Part shown: positions 1-11,248 of the stretch, piece by piece
How the letters are laid out: every line of letters begins with the position of its first letter
Position numbering within the stretch: the stretch's first letter is position 1
Source of the DNA: Myoxocephalus aenaeus
Taxonomy: Eukaryota; Chordata; Actinopteri; Perciformes; Cottidae
DNA length: 64,000 bases
Assembly (NCBI GenBank): GCA_038501785.1
Contig: JBAMJR010000497.1
Span: 212,501-276,500, forward strand
Direction: 5' to 3'
Notes under the pieces: generated by a model
Told to the model about the DNA's origin: nothing
Seen by the model: the letters and a program-made list of their open reading frames with translations, nothing else
Databases searched by the model: none
Translations under genes and position numbers: made by a program

Positions 1-240
1 AATCCTTTATTCAAAAACAGAAGTGACCTCTTCAGAAAGCACAAACAGGTTGCTCCTTGAACATCTCTGAGCTGTTAATTAAAAAAATAAAATAAACATG
101 GACTAACACTAAAAACATACACATGTATGCTTTACATCTGCCAAATGTGAGCCCTTTTTACTGTAATTGATCTCCTTGGAGCAGAGGCTGCTTTTACATA
201 CCCTGCTTTATCAATATGTATGAAACACTGGACAGAGGGA
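1..240. other. Unassigned AT-rich sequence
   Basis: I see no exon, tRNA or recognisable repeat end here. It leads directly into the 76-bp tandem repeat. Confidence 0.4.
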
Positions 241-551
241 AGCTGTGCTGCTCCTCTCACGTCTGTTCTGACCTCCACCTTCAGGCCCAGCTCCACCTCA
301 TCTCAGCCCTGCATCAAGCTGTACTGCTCCTCTCACGTCTGTTCTGACCTCCACCTTCAGGCCCAGCTCCACTTCATCTCAGCCCTGCATCAAGCTGTAC
401 TGCTCCTCTCACGTCTGTTTTGACCTCCACCTTCAGGCCCAGCTCCACTTCATCTCAGCCCTGCATCAAGCTGTACTGCTCCTCTCACGCCTGTTCTGAC
501 CTCCACCTTCAGGCCCAGCTCCACTTCATCTCAGCCCTGCATCAAGCTGCG
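241..551. repeat. 76-bp tandem repeat, four units
   Basis: The phrase starting AGCTGT/AGCTGC recurs at 241, 317, 393, 469 and 545, exactly 76 bp apart. The four units differ by only a few substitutions (for example GTCTGTTCTG, GTCTGTTTTG and GCCTGTTCTG), so the array is young. The 67-codon open frame through it arises only from the repeat, and 76 is not a multiple of three, so no repeated protein is encoded. I call it a minisatellite, not a gene. Confidence 0.93.
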
Positions 552-1087
552 CTGCATATAGAGCGTCCTCTTCCTTAAACTCTTTCATTCACATCATCTG
601 ATCAACATCTGGGTCTCTTATGACCACGACATCACGTTGTTGGCTAAGCCCAACTACGAGATTTGCTTCATTCTAAACAAAACTTTATCCAGATCCTCCG
701 GTGTGCCGGTTTAACGTTAACGAGTGACTGGTGAACTGAACCAGACCGGGGGGTTACGGCATGTTTCATCACGTTACGTTTTTTTACAAGCAAGACTGAA
801 CTGTAACGGAACATAAAGTAACTTTAACGACAATACACAACCCAAACACGTTAGCTAACATGATAGCAAGCTGACTAGCTTCCATTAAAAACAAGTTTGA
901 GGGAAATGAAGACGCTGTAGACATCTTAGCGCTGATTGGCCAAGACTCGACACATCAAAGATGTTTTATTGAAGATCATGACCTCAGCTTTTCTCCGCGT
1001 CTCACAACAAATCGATAATGAAATTCGTTGCCAACTCTTTTGATAATCTATTTTTATCGATTTTATCGATTAGTTGTTGCAGCCCTA
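552..1087. other. Unassigned sequence before the first hAT element
   Basis: AT-rich sequence without a supported gene. The last 80 bases (TATCGATTTTATCGATTAG, then GTTGCAGCCCTAAT) resemble the end of another fish repeat abutting the hAT insertion, but I cannot find its other end. Confidence 0.35.
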
Positions 1088-1602
1088 ATATATACTAGTG
1101 CTGTCAAACGATTAAAATATTTAATCGCGATTAATCGCATTTATGTCATAGTTAACTCGCGATTAATCGCAATTAATCGCAATTTTTTTTTTTTGCATTT
1201 TATTGCTCTTATCAACATGAAAAAGTGGATTGGCTTGCTTTATTTTATTGAAAAACAACTGCCAAACAGGGCGGTACAAAATAAAATCACTGCACATTTC
1301 AGGTAAACAAGGGTTTACAAAATAAAATTATAGAGTGCACCAGGCATGAAAACGGGTCAGGGGTGAAAAAGGTGAGAAGGATATTACCCCTCTAGGAGGG
1401 TCCGGGGGCATGCTCCCCCGTAAGAAACATTTAAATATTCCATATTTTAAAGCATCAATCTGATGCATTTTGAGATGCTTTTTTTTGCCAACCTGGGGAG
1501 AGCTGGAGAAACTTAACTTCAGCCATGAGTCAAAAATTATTATGGCCTCCTTACTAAGTATTATGCAAGCCATTTCATGCCAGCCTGTCACTGGTCTAAC
1601 AT

Positions 1603-1809
1603 TTACAGTATATGAGGCACAATGTGGTAAGGGAGAGCATGGCTGCCTTTGTTAGCATCATTTATATCTTTGATGCAGAGAATGCATCTGGCGAATCCCT
1701 GCCTGTTGATTTTGGAGAATACATCTCCTAGATGAAAGGACACCTCTTGCCCTTTTATTGAGACCTTGCCTTCCAGTTTTAGCCACGACCAGTTCCAGCT
1801 GCATTTCAA
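1603..1809 (-). pseudogene. Zinc-finger-like coding remnant inside hAT copy 1
   Basis: A 68-codon open frame whose predicted peptide is identical to the one at 45784-45990 in the other copy of the element. Near its C-terminal half it reads RCILCIKDINDANKGSHALP followed by two more histidines, a C-x2-C ... H ... H layout like the BED or related DNA-binding fingers at the N-terminus of hAT transposases. The frame opens on TTG rather than ATG, so the true start is unknown; it may be one exon of a spliced gene. Identity between copies suggests recent common origin, not necessarily function. Confidence 0.55.
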
Positions 1810-2660
1810 TCCAGCTGTTTAACAATGGCTGCATCCTTCTCCCCTAACACACTCATTCTGCAAAAATAATGTTTGTATTAGTGTTAACTTCTAGTTTAGC
1901 CTTATTCAGACCTGCCAACCCTGATATATAACCTATATATTGATAAGTCATTAAATACTCGTCATGCATTATATTGCATTGCATATAATGTGTGCTAGTC
2001 AATTAGTCTAAAATTAATTTTAGACACATTTTTACCAGCGTACTTTGACGTCAAAATGCGTATCCGCTACGCAAATTGCGTACAGGTTGGCAGGTCTGCT
2101 TATTGATAGAACGGTGGACCACTTTACCGTCTGCCTTGTCAGTCCCCTCTCCTCAAAATCTACCTCCTCAAAAACGGAAGCGCTATGCCGTGTTCACACC
2201 GGACGCTGTGTTCAATGTGTTCACTCGCGCTCCCTTCTGGCCAGTGGTGTATAGTAACGAAGTAGAAATACTTCGTTACTGTACTTAAGTAGTTTTTGGG
2301 GATATCTGTACTCTACTTTACTATTTATATTTCTGTTTACTTTTACTTTTACTTCACTACATTTTGCAAAGAAAAATGATACTTTTACTCCGATACATTT
2401 CTCCTGAAACCTTCGTTACTCGCTACAAAATCAAATCTATCTTTAGAAAAAAAAAAAAACATCGGGGACTGTGGTGGAACACAGACTCCACCAAGCAGGT
2501 TTTGCGAATCACAATGTTTTGCATTTTCCCTCTACATCCTCTAGTCCAGCGCTCCCAAACCTTTATGCGTCACGGACCGGTTACGTGAAGACAGTATTTT
2601 CACAGACCGGGTCCGACCTCGGAAAGACGGGAGATAACGACACCCAACGTGTGTTCGTTA

Positions 2661-2776
2661 TGTCCAGTCTACTGCTAACTAAACCTTTAGTCCAGTCTAC
2701 TGACTCTACTCCTAACTAAACCTTTAGTCCAGTCTACTGACTCTACTGCTAACTAAACCTTTAGTCCAGTCTACTG
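2661..2776. repeat. Short tandem array, about 37-bp units
   Basis: TCCAGTCTACTG...AACTAAACCTTTAG recurs three times plus a partial unit. The first unit is about 28 bp and the next two about 37 bp, the longer form containing an extra ACTCTACT(C/G). Confidence 0.8.
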
Positions 2777-2896
2777 CTTAACTTATAACGCGCTGCACAA
2801 AGACAGGATGTTGAAATGGAAGCAGGTTTTCATGCTTTTTTGACGATCTCAGGATACTCTGCCTTGGTTTCCAGATCACCGACAGAGTTGTAACAG

Positions 2897-3672
2897 ATGC
2901 CGTGTTCACACCGGACGCGGCGCGAATTTGCGGCGCGACCAGATTACATGCAAAGTCAATCCACAGACGCGCCGCGGGGCGGCGCGATAGACGCGTTTGA
3001 GGCGGCGCGAACAGAGCGTTTGACGAGGGGCGAACAGAGCGAAGGACGCGGCGCGAATTCGCGTGAGTTGAATTCTCCCAACTCAAGCGGAGAATTCGCG
3101 TGACGCAAAGTTGCGGCAGCCAATCAGCGTTGAGAAGCTCCGCCCGTCATCACCGCCGTCTTGCCGGTCCCGAATGAAACTGCTGCTGCTCCGCCTGAAC
3201 CAGCGCTGGCAGCGGCCGTCATTCAGACACTGTTGTGGGACTACGGATAATATTATGAACCCAGACACCATGGAGTTTGATGTTCCGACACATGTGGAGT
3301 TTACACAACAAGTATAAAGCAGAACTAGTGGTTAATTCCATGGTGGATGGCAGAATCGGTATCCGTTTTACGGAGAAGCCAGACGCAGTTCCTGGAGGAG
3401 TCGGAGAAATTCACCGAGCTGTGTGCGGCTACGGATGGTGTTATGAACCCAAACACGAGGGCGTTTCATGTTCCGACATGTTTGGAACTTCCACAACAAG
3501 TATAAAGCAAAACTAGTGGCTATTTATTCCATGGTCGATAGCAGAAATGAAAGCTCCTTTCACAGAGACAAGTGACTGAGATAAGCCACGCCCCTTTCGC
3601 GGCGCGATGTTTCGAGTTTGGTGTGAACAACCTCGTTTCACTCGCGCGAAGCGTCCGGTGTGAACACGGCAT
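2897..3672. mobile_element. MITE with ATGCCGTGTTCACACC terminal inverted repeats
   Basis: The left end ATGCCGTGTTCACACCGGACGC is mirrored by GCGTCCGGTGTGAACACGGCAT at the right end (about 22 bp, perfect). The interior is CpG-rich next to the ends (GGCGCGAA repeats). The stretch around 3240-3350 recurs imperfectly at 3430-3550, so the element contains an internal duplication. A related single-unit element is at 34768-35220, and mini-versions are at 29979-30039 and 45363-45411. I could not find a clear target duplication, so superfamily (PIF/Harbinger-like is one option) is open. Confidence 0.7.
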
Positions 3673-3834
3673 AACGTTTCATTTTTAGAGTAACGTAACA
3701 TCTTGACATGTGTCAAGAGATTCCGTCTGAGGTTACCACAGACGGAATGCGGTCATTTTTCACAATAAAACATCTTTCCGGCCTTGATTTTTTTTTATTT
3801 AATTGAAATGTTTCATTCATTCTTTCTGTGGCCC

Positions 3835-3942
3835 GGTACCAAGAGACCCACAGACCGGTACCAAGAGACCCACAGACCGGTACCAAGAGACCCACAGACC
3901 GGTACCAAGAGACCCACAGACCGGTACCAAGAGACCCACGGC
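3835..3942. repeat. 21-bp tandem repeat (five units)
   Basis: GGTACCAAGAGACCCACAGACC is repeated with a 21-bp period from about 3835. Because 21 is divisible by three, the translated frame repeats a heptapeptide. It is an expansion of the end of the surrounding repeat. Confidence 0.85.
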
Positions 3943-4782
3943 GGGCGGAATGAGCATACTTATAACCACACTGTTACAAGTCCTTCATAGTGTCATATTG
4001 CTTTTTGGAGAATTATGATGATAAGTTCATAGTAGATGCAAAAGTATACTTAGGTACAATATATTATGTTGAACATAATATATATGGATGGATCCCAGCC
4101 AACCCAGTTATTGTATCAACACAACTCCTGGTCCTTGGTCACGGTGACCACAGCACTTAAAAGAATAAACTTCATAATTCTCAAAATTCGGACCCTTTGC
4201 TTTTTTATTAAAAGCATGTACTTGTACTTTTACTTTCAATACTTAAGTACATTTTATATCAGAAAAATACTTTTGATACTTAAGTACAGAAAATATCAGA
4301 TACTTTAAGACTTTTACTCAAGTAGTATTTTAATAGGTGACTTTTACTTTTACTGGAGTAATTTTCCAGTAAGGTATCTTTACTTTTACTCAAGTACGGC
4401 TTTTGGGTACTTTATACACCACTGCTTCTGGCACGCGCACCTGTTCGCAGTTCACTGAATATCATTCATTTTGCCGTATCGCGCTCACCATTCATTCATT
4501 TCAAACCGTAACGTTAGCCTAGCTTCCAAGCCCAAACGGCGTGCCTATTGTTTTGCTTCCGGTTGAGCTACATCTGGCGTGGTGCTCGCGGAAAAAAAAG
4601 AATTTGAAAAATTAAAATGCGTTAAAATTGGTTTGCGTTAACGCCGTTAATAACGCGCTAATATGACAGCACTAATATATACATTTGTTGCTTTTAAGGG
4701 ATGAACCCGCACCGGTACTGTGTTTGGGTCCGATACTGTGCTCATGAACTGTAAACCGCTCAGCCTGCATCACTGTGGAACA

Positions 4783-4890
4783 TTCAATTCAATTCAGTTT
4801 ATTTTGTTTAGCCCAAAATCACAAATACAAATTTGCCTCGGAGGGCTTTACAATCTGTACACATAAAACATCTCTGTCCCAGGACCTCCT
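4783..4890 (-). mobile_element. LINE-type 3' tail fragment (Rex1/Babar-like), copy A
   Basis: Starts with the (TTCAA)n run ATTCAATTCAATTCAGTTTA and continues AGCCCAAAATCACAAATAC, GCCTCGGAGGGCTTTACAA and TCTGTACACAT. Read on the minus strand this is the common fish retroposon 3' end that finishes in a pentanucleotide AATTG tail. Related fragments are at 7905-7999, 11249-11475 and 48290-48506. The link to Rex1/Babar LINEs is from memory of the motif and is uncertain. Confidence 0.6.
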
Positions 4891-6391
4891 TCATTACACA
4901 TGCATGAGGACGTGAACATGGAAGAGTCAAAAACAAATTAAATCACAAGAGTAATCTAAATCCTAGAGAGGACTCAGAGAGGCCGAGAGTCTACGTACCA
5001 CTTTAAATGGTGCAATAATCTGGCAGCTGGAGAGGGAAGCCGGGGTGTTTTAACAGGAAGGATCTGAGGACATGATTGAAGACAGGTGCTGGAGGCCACG
5101 CCCACACACACACACACACACATGACAGCTTCTCCTTCATGTCTAGTAACTGTTTACCTGATCTCATTAATTGGTTAATAATTCGTGGTTAATAACTAAC
5201 ACCTCTCTGTAAACTGCTCTGTTTGTGTCAGGGAAACACAAAGTATGAATGTTAACATGTCAGCTACAGGGTCATGTTAATTTGTTACAGTGAGAAACAT
5301 GCGATGGAAATGAAAGTAGTTTTGAAAGTCAGAACTTGGACAGTATTATGAAGTACTTGTACTTGTATCTAATTACGTGTACTCTGTAAATAGGGTGCTT
5401 TCCTATTTACTTTCATGATGCTCTTTTGGGGGCGTGTCAGTGCTTCTCACCTCGTTCAGGGACTTCTGAGCTTCTGCTGCTTCTGCTTTGGTTGTAAAAG
5501 AGTTGTGGATGTGTTTGTGTTAACACGGCCAGCTGACCATCAGGATGGACGGTCCTCATGTTCTGTTGCTAACGCTGAGAAACACACTAAGAGGTTGGCA
5601 AACAAGCGGCGCAAATGCTTTGGAGAGTATCTTGTCCTCGGCAGGAGCGAGACACCCGGCAGGCCTGGCCTTTGTTAATGCATCCTTATGAAAATTAAAG
5701 TTTTAGGCATTTATTTAGAAAAAAGCTAGCTGACAGGACATTTTCACGCTCTTAAATATTGATATTCCTACTTGTCTAAAATAAATCAGCAGAACTCGAC
5801 TGTTGCAACCTGAACATCAAAGACACAAAACATCATGAAATACATAATACATATGATAGAGACAAATTAATATTCAGTATATAGCATCTCATGGAGTACA
5901 ACCAGCCATCAGACTCAGTGAGACACATTTATCCGTCTGATGAAGTGAGCATAGTGCTGATAAAAGTATTATAAGATGAAATCTGGATTAGTCCTTCTTC
6001 TCTTTGATGATTAGCTGATGTGTTGGTTTTGTAACCCGTCTAATGTTTTTTATTAAATCATTTTCTGCTCAATCTGTTGTTTAGTCTGCGTGTTGGTTCC
6101 AACACACTTCCATTTCATCATGGTATTTGACTGAGGCTAGATATTTCTTATGAAATATTTGAATATTTAACATCATAGCCAAACTGTTACTCAGTCTGAA
6201 CCCTCATGACCAAATAGTAGAAATAATCATTTCCTCCCCACCTGAAAGGTGTCCGCTGTGTAAACTGGGTGACAGAGCGGCTGCTTCCAGGACAGAGGAG
6301 AGTAACGCTGCAGGATCCTTTACCGGCTGACATGAAAATCAATGTAGAGGTTGTAGAGATGCCACTCCTAAATCTACACTCTCCAGGGATC

Positions 6392-6393
<2 letters not shown>
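4891..6393. other. Gene-free interval with a short (CA)10 run
   Basis: The interval contains a 20-bp CA run at 5103-5122 and otherwise nothing I can assign. The 87-codon frame at 5415-5678 has no recognisable domain and no splice or start context worth calling. Confidence 0.4.

Positions 6394-6428
<35 letters not shown>
6394..6428. repeat. (TG)n microsatellite
   Basis: Uninterrupted TG dinucleotides, about 17 units. Confidence 0.97.
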
Positions 6429-6431
<3 letters not shown>

Positions 6432-6527
6432 TTCAAACTCTCATCTTTTCTCTCTCCTCATACACTGAGCTTATAGCATGTGACCGGTTCCTCATCGGGT
6501 TTCTCTTGTGTATCGCTGTCACAAGTA

Positions 6528-6970
6528 ATGTAACATGTAACATGTGATGTAATCTAACATGTAATGTAACATAACATCACATGTAATGTGACATGTAATC
6601 TAACATGGACCCGTACTTGTATGCCGCTTTTCTAGTCTTCCGATCACTCAAAGCGCTTTAACACTACATGACATCATTCACCCATTCACACACTGATGGT
6701 AGGAGCACCATGCAAGGAGCCACATCAGATTGTCAACCATTCACACACCGTAGACGCAGCTACGGGAGCAATTTAGCAATTCGAACCGCCGATCCTCTGA
6801 TTGAAGGACGACCCTGCTCACCACTGAGCCACAGTCGCCCATAGTGTACATGTAGTGTCACATGTAAGTGTCACATGTAATGTCACATGTAGTGTCACAT
6901 GTAATGTCACATGTAATATAACATGTAGTGTCACATGTAATATCACATGTAATCTAACATGTAATCTAAC
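6528..6970. repeat. ACATGTAAT minisatellite split by a SINE
   Basis: Variants of (A)CATGTAATGT(C)A fill 6528-6606 and again 6843-6970 with a period of roughly 10-12 bp. The SINE at 6607-6842 interrupts the array, so the array existed before the SINE insertion or expanded on both sides afterwards. Confidence 0.8.
6607..6842 (-). mobile_element. tRNA-derived SINE, copy 1
   Basis: Read on the minus strand it starts GGGCGACTGTGGCTCAGTGG (box A region of a tRNA-like head), then GGCGGTTCGAATT (box B region). It ends with AAAGCGCTTTGAGTGATCGG and AAGACTAGAAAAGCGGCATA, a tail shared with the copies at 17150, 27301, 43156 and 47431. The RNA polymerase III boxes and shared tail support a fish SINE. 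It has no coding function. Confidence 0.85.
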
Positions 6971-7904
6971 AATCTAGTAAATTAATCTCACACATGTTGA
7001 CACATTTAATCCTGTTTTACAAAATAACCACAGCAGAATGTCATGTCATCCTCAAAACATATATTTATAAGAGTTGTCAGTAAAAGTCTACAAAACAAAC
7101 AGAAAAACAAATAATGATGATACCAATATTATTAGTATTATTACAGTAATAAAAGCAATGAATTTGAAACAGTTCTTTAGTCTCCATGTAGAATATGAAT
7201 TATTATACCTACACAAACAAATTTTGTTGGTATTTTGCAAACACACAAACATCTGTTGGGATGAACAAGAAAAACTGACAAGCGACATAACAGGCTGCTG
7301 GTGGGCGGGGCTTGTGAAGTAACCAAGAGCCGTATTGAGCTCATGTGATTCAGCGTCATTGGTCGAGCAATGGGTGGAGAGAGAGTCTGCACCGGTTTAG
7401 CTTCCTCTATGGACCAACCGCATGAAACCACTTTCCTTTACCGATCCCTATTTCCATTCACACACTTCATATTAGTGACAAGAGCTGATTGCTGACATTC
7501 TAGTAATATCCTCAAGACAGCAAAGAATGTAAAAGAGCCTTTGTAGCTGACCGTGGTTTCACGATGAACATGTTAGGATCTGCCCAATCTACGCTGAAAG
7601 GTGGGAACCTTCCACTGCAGCTCGACTCATCACATTCTCCTGTATCCTTGAGACTGTGAACGTGGTGCAAGGCTCTGAACCCTCCGTAGGTCTGCACTAA
7701 GTCTGCATTGTGTAGTGTATTAGATGTGTTACATTCTCTGCATCATATGCAAGTCCAAGTGAGCCAGAATTATCTTTAGAAACACGAGTGGTGGGAGGTA
7801 TCTAATTGTGTTGACTCAAGTACTGTACTTTTAAAGTACCTGTGATTTACTTCCCATCTTATTCCACTGAGGCAGTCCCCTGGTCTGAGCAGTGTATTAT
7901 GCTT
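6971..7904. other. Gene-free interval
   Basis: AT-rich sequence with no supported exon or repeat. The overlapping frames near 7088-7431 are on both strands and show no domain. Confidence 0.4.
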
Positions 7905-7999
7905 CCTTCGTCGTATGCTCTACAGATTGTAAGGACCTCTGAGGCACATTTGGGATTTTGGGCTAAACAAATAAATTAGAATGTAATTAAATTGAAGTG
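7905..7999 (+). mobile_element. LINE-type 3' tail fragment, copy B
   Basis: Reads GTATGCTCTACAGATTGTAA, then CCTCTGAGGCACATTTGGG and TTTTGGGCTAAACAAATAAA, with a degenerate AATTG tail. It is the same family as the fragments at 4783, 11249 and 48290, but more diverged. Confidence 0.55.
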
Positions 8000-8521
8000 C
8001 ATCCTTGCGTTTGCGTCTCATGTGAACGAGTGAGAGCGCACCGACCGGCACAAGAGCGATGCAGAGAACCGTATTCAACCTGTCAGGTTGTGAGAGGAGT
8101 GAACGGCTCTTCAGCCGGCCGTCTCTGACGAGCGACTCTTTAGATCCCTGCTCGCATCACAGCTCTGGGTGAGAGACGTCAGCAGCTGATACTGTGGGAG
8201 TTTGTGTTGGGGATAACTGAGGACCAGCGGAAGGAGTGAAAGATGAAACTGTGATCACAAAGTAATACATTAGAATAAATTTGAGGTGAGGCTCGTGCCA
8301 ATGTTGTGGCTTGGCGAGATAACAGAATACCACAGAGCCAGATCCTGTGGGCCGCTCTGCCAAGCCCGAGGACACACACTGATTCACAGGCTGCCTGAGA
8401 CCTGATAACAGGCAGCACAGAGCGCGCGTGTGCGTGTGTGTGTGTGGAGTAAAGTTTTGCACGTCTCAAGAGAAACTATTCTCAATGAAATATGGGCGTG
8501 TGTATTGGTGGATTGCATGCT
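8000..8521. other. Gene-free interval
   Basis: No exon or RNA gene found. A short impure GT run lies at 8424-8446. Confidence 0.4.
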
Positions 8522-9604
8522 CAGTGTTTCCCCCACCGTTAGAAAAAACCCTCCGCCCCCCTGTAATTTTCTCGATAGCGCCAGATCACAAGTCGTCATT
8601 TAAGTTTCTCTTTCCTATAGAACCGGTCTACACCTTGTTCTGTTATTAAACAAACTAAACGGACGTATTTTATTGATCTTATCCACACACAGCTTGTCAT
8701 TTCGGTCTCTACAGGGTCGCGCACAGCGGAGTTCCGCCCTGATGCGTACAGACACGTGTGCGCGCGCACACAGGTGAGCGCTGAGCACACAGCAGCGGAC
8801 AGAGAGCGTCAAAAAATATGTCGCGTGAAAAGCAGACCTATATCTGCGTTTTAAACGCTCCCAGGGTGAAGATGGCAACAGCAGCTCTCATGTGAGGAGC
8901 ACCGGAGCAGCTCTCCTGCTCCAGGTGAAAGAGACAAAGTGCTTGTGTCTTGTACCAACAAGCTGCTGGCTTCACATAGTACAAAAGTACAAAGTACACG
9001 GATATAAAACTAAGTCATTAATAAATACATGGAGAAATGCCTGTACTTTCGGGTAAATGTTTACGTTATGCCGTTAACAGGTCGCCGACTTCTGGCTCTT
9101 TGCCAGAAGTCTCCGTGACGTCCTTCCTGCTGCTGCGTCTCAAAACAGAAAACAGATCTCAGATCGACGTTGAGCATGAATTGTATCAAATCTACAACCC
9201 CGTTTATAAAAGATGTGTAGAGGCTCACTGCTCCACTAATACTGATGCAACCTGATGCTCACATATCTGCACTCATTCTGTTTTGTTTGGCAAAAAAATA
9301 AATAGCTTATTGTTTTCCACAATGAGCTATTTAGTAGTAACTAAATATTAGTTGTTTTTTGCACAGATATAATTTTATTTTCATTGTTCTAAGTGATTGC
9401 AATTTAAAAATAAAAAAATGTCTGATGGAGCAATCTGATTTACTTGAAAGTGATTGCAATTTTCTTTATTCTGTTATTTATAAAAGCACAGATGGAGTCA
9501 CAAAATGAAGTTATTTACAGAAAAAGTTTGAGAACCACTGCTTTAAGTGTTTGTGTCGGTCGCGGCCCCCCCCCCCTGAAGCTGTAAACCTAGGGGAAAC
9601 ACTG
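8522..9604. mobile_element. hAT-like non-autonomous element (CAGTGTTTCCCC ends)
   Basis: Left end CAGTGTTTCCCCCA and right end TAGGGGAAACACTG are inverted repeats with one mismatch. The pentamer ATGCT lies immediately outside both ends (8517-8521 and 9605-9609). That is shorter than the usual 8 bp, so either the duplication has decayed or this hAT group duplicates fewer bases. The interior shows no long transposase frame. A run of C residues near 9567 lies just inside the right end. Confidence 0.72.
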
Positions 9605-9628
9605 ATGCTGTTTGTTTGTTTGAGAGAG

Positions 9629-9631
<3 letters not shown>

Positions 9632-9685
<54 letters not shown>
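9632..9685. repeat. (GT)n microsatellite
   Basis: About 27 perfect GT units, preceded by a short GA run. Confidence 0.97.
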
Positions 9686-9686
<1 letters not shown>

Positions 9687-9810
9687 AACATGGCGTGACA
9701 TATGGGACTGTCTGGCTGCTGTTGTAAGTGTGTGTATGTGTGTTTGTAAACTAAACCTCCCAACACAGAGGTTAGCACACAGGCTAACACATACATGCTA
9801 ACCTCTGAGC

Positions 9811-9950
9811 TCAGCTGGCTCAGAAGGTCCAGCGGGTCGTCCACCAAACGGGGGATCGGGGTTCGATCCCCCGGCTCCTCACGTCGGAGTGGGCATGATG
9901 CTGAAGCCCAGTATCCCTGAAGGGTGTGGCAATGGAAGGTGCCCCCTCCC
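9811..9950 (+). mobile_element. tRNA-derived SINE head, copy 2 (3' truncated or diverged)
   Basis: Contains CTGGCTCAGAAGGTCCAGCG and GGGGTTCGATCCCCCGGCTC, matching box A and box B of the tRNA-like head in the other SINEs. This is followed by a decayed body with GAAGCCCAGTATCCCTGAAG. The common tail is absent. Confidence 0.65.
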
Positions 9951-11248
9951 AAACAGAATTAACTAAACTAGAAATATGTTCAAAATCAGCGAAAAATAAG
10001 ATGCAAGTAAGTTTGTGGGAAGAAGTAACACATTACCTTTACTCTTGTTAGTGGAACAAAGGAAAACCTTGTTTATGTTTCACCCTTTTTCTGGCTGCTT
10101 CTGGTTTTCTGGAGTTTGTAGATGTCCGCTGGTGGCACCAGGAGACTTGAACACAGCGTGTTGGGCTGCAGGGTTTCAGGAGCTGTGGATCCAACCTCTC
10201 CAGAGCTCTTCTGTGTCTTAAACAGTTCTCTAGGTTTTGTGGCACTCTGGGAGCTGCAGATTGGAAGACCACAGTCAGTAAAGTTCCTTTTCTTCTGTCC
10301 ACTCCACGGCCAACCATTGGCTGAAGGTAGACTATGTTTACGGGGTCTCTATGTGGAGATGTGCAGCTCTGGTAATCACTTGTTGAATATGGCCAAGGCA
10401 GGACCCGGAACTATTCAACAATTCAATAGAAGGAGGTCATACTTTACATAGAACTGCTTGGTTCCTCCCAATAGATTGTCACAAAGAGCCTATTCTGATA
10501 TAAATATCATCCCATTAACAGTACTGTTAAATCATATGTGTACTTTCACAGTCACAGCCTCCTGTCTGAGCCCACTGCCTCCTCCATCTCTCACACTCCT
10601 TTGCAACTCTGTAGTCTGGATGCATCGGGTCGGACTGAAGGGGGAGTGATGAGAGTTCTCTCACTCCGACACACCGGCCCAATCATTGCATCAGATTGTC
10701 TGCCTGAGTGGGAAAAGAGCTCTGGACAAATGTGTTTGCTCTGCTTGCAGCAGCCAGAAACCAGCTCAGGCTTTCTGATGCCCTCATGCCATTTCCACCA
10801 GAGCCCCAGACCCAACCTCACTCAGGGAGCATGGAGGTCCCAGCGCACTGAAGATGTGGAGAAAACCCAGAGAGCACGTCTGCAAAGCAGTCTTTGAATA
10901 ATTTAACCAAATAAAACATGTTCTTTTTCAGATGATCCAACCTCTTTTGGGTTGATGAGTAAAATAATCTTGTATTTTAAGCTCCCCCAGAATCTGCACA
11001 TCCTTAATGCGGTCAAGTATTGGTGTTGGAATTACGGTTTGGATTTGTCTCTGATACCTTCTCCACCTGGTGTCAGATCCAAACTAAAGTTAGTGGTTCA
11101 GTGGAGATGTTTCTACAAGAGTAATCTGTTGACCTCTGCTCTGTGGTTTTTCTTCCCATCGTAGACTTCGCCCTCGTTTGGATGTAAAATGAGAACATTT
11201 GTGACCCGGTCGCCATGTTGAACACAGTCAAGTCAAAACCAAGCATGT
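9951..11248. other. Gene-free interval
   Basis: Several open frames of 60-120 codons occur on both strands (10015-10897), but they overlap each other and show no domain, signal peptide or splice-consistent structure. I see no repeat ends. Confidence 0.4.

Larger units (their letters stand above)
2546..3945. mobile_element. Probable further nested repeat with ACCGGT-type ends
   Basis: At 2546 the sequence CCAGCGCTCCCAAACCTTT followed by CACGGACCGG, and at 3831-3945 repeated GGCCCGGTACCAAGAGACCC, resemble the two ends of a common fish repeat whose ends carry GGACCGG and CCCGGTACC phrases. The outermost termini and a target duplication are not recognisable, so boundaries are approximate. It contains a short tandem array (2661-2776) and a MITE (2897-3672). 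Confidence 0.45.
2242..4424. mobile_element. hAT-type element (CAGTGGTGTA ends) nested in hAT copy 1
   Basis: The left end reads CAGTGGTGTATAGTAACG and the right end TACTTTATACACCACTG, inverted to each other. Both sides carry the perfect 8-bp duplication CTTCTGGC (2234-2241 and 4425-4432). The second copy of the host element keeps the uninterrupted target: around 45275-45290, read on the minus strand, it has CTTCCTTCTGG-like sequence continuing straight into CACGCGCAC with a single CTTCTGGC. Flank phrases such as TACTTAAGTA and CTTTTACTTTTACT are typical of this abundant fish family. No coding capacity is seen; it is itself a host for two more repeats. Confidence 0.92.
1096..4674 (-). mobile_element. 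hAT-type DNA transposon, copy 1, carrying nested insertions
   Basis: The element begins TAGTGCTGTCAAACG and ends with the inverted TATGACAGCACTA. It is flanked by a perfect 8-bp direct repeat ATATATAC (1088-1095 and 4675-4682), the target duplication length of hAT transposons. A second copy in the opposite orientation lies at 45002-46497 and shares both ends and the 1603-1809 coding remnant. Copy 1 is longer because a second hAT (2242-4424) sits inside it; without that insertion it would be about 1.4 kb. No full transposase frame is present, so it is non-autonomous or decayed. Assignment to hAT rests on duplication length and terminal repeat form, not on a transposase match. Confidence 0.88.

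Noticed and set aside
10015..10897. Cluster of frames on both strands around 100 codons
   Set aside because: No domain, no splice-consistent structure and mutual overlap.
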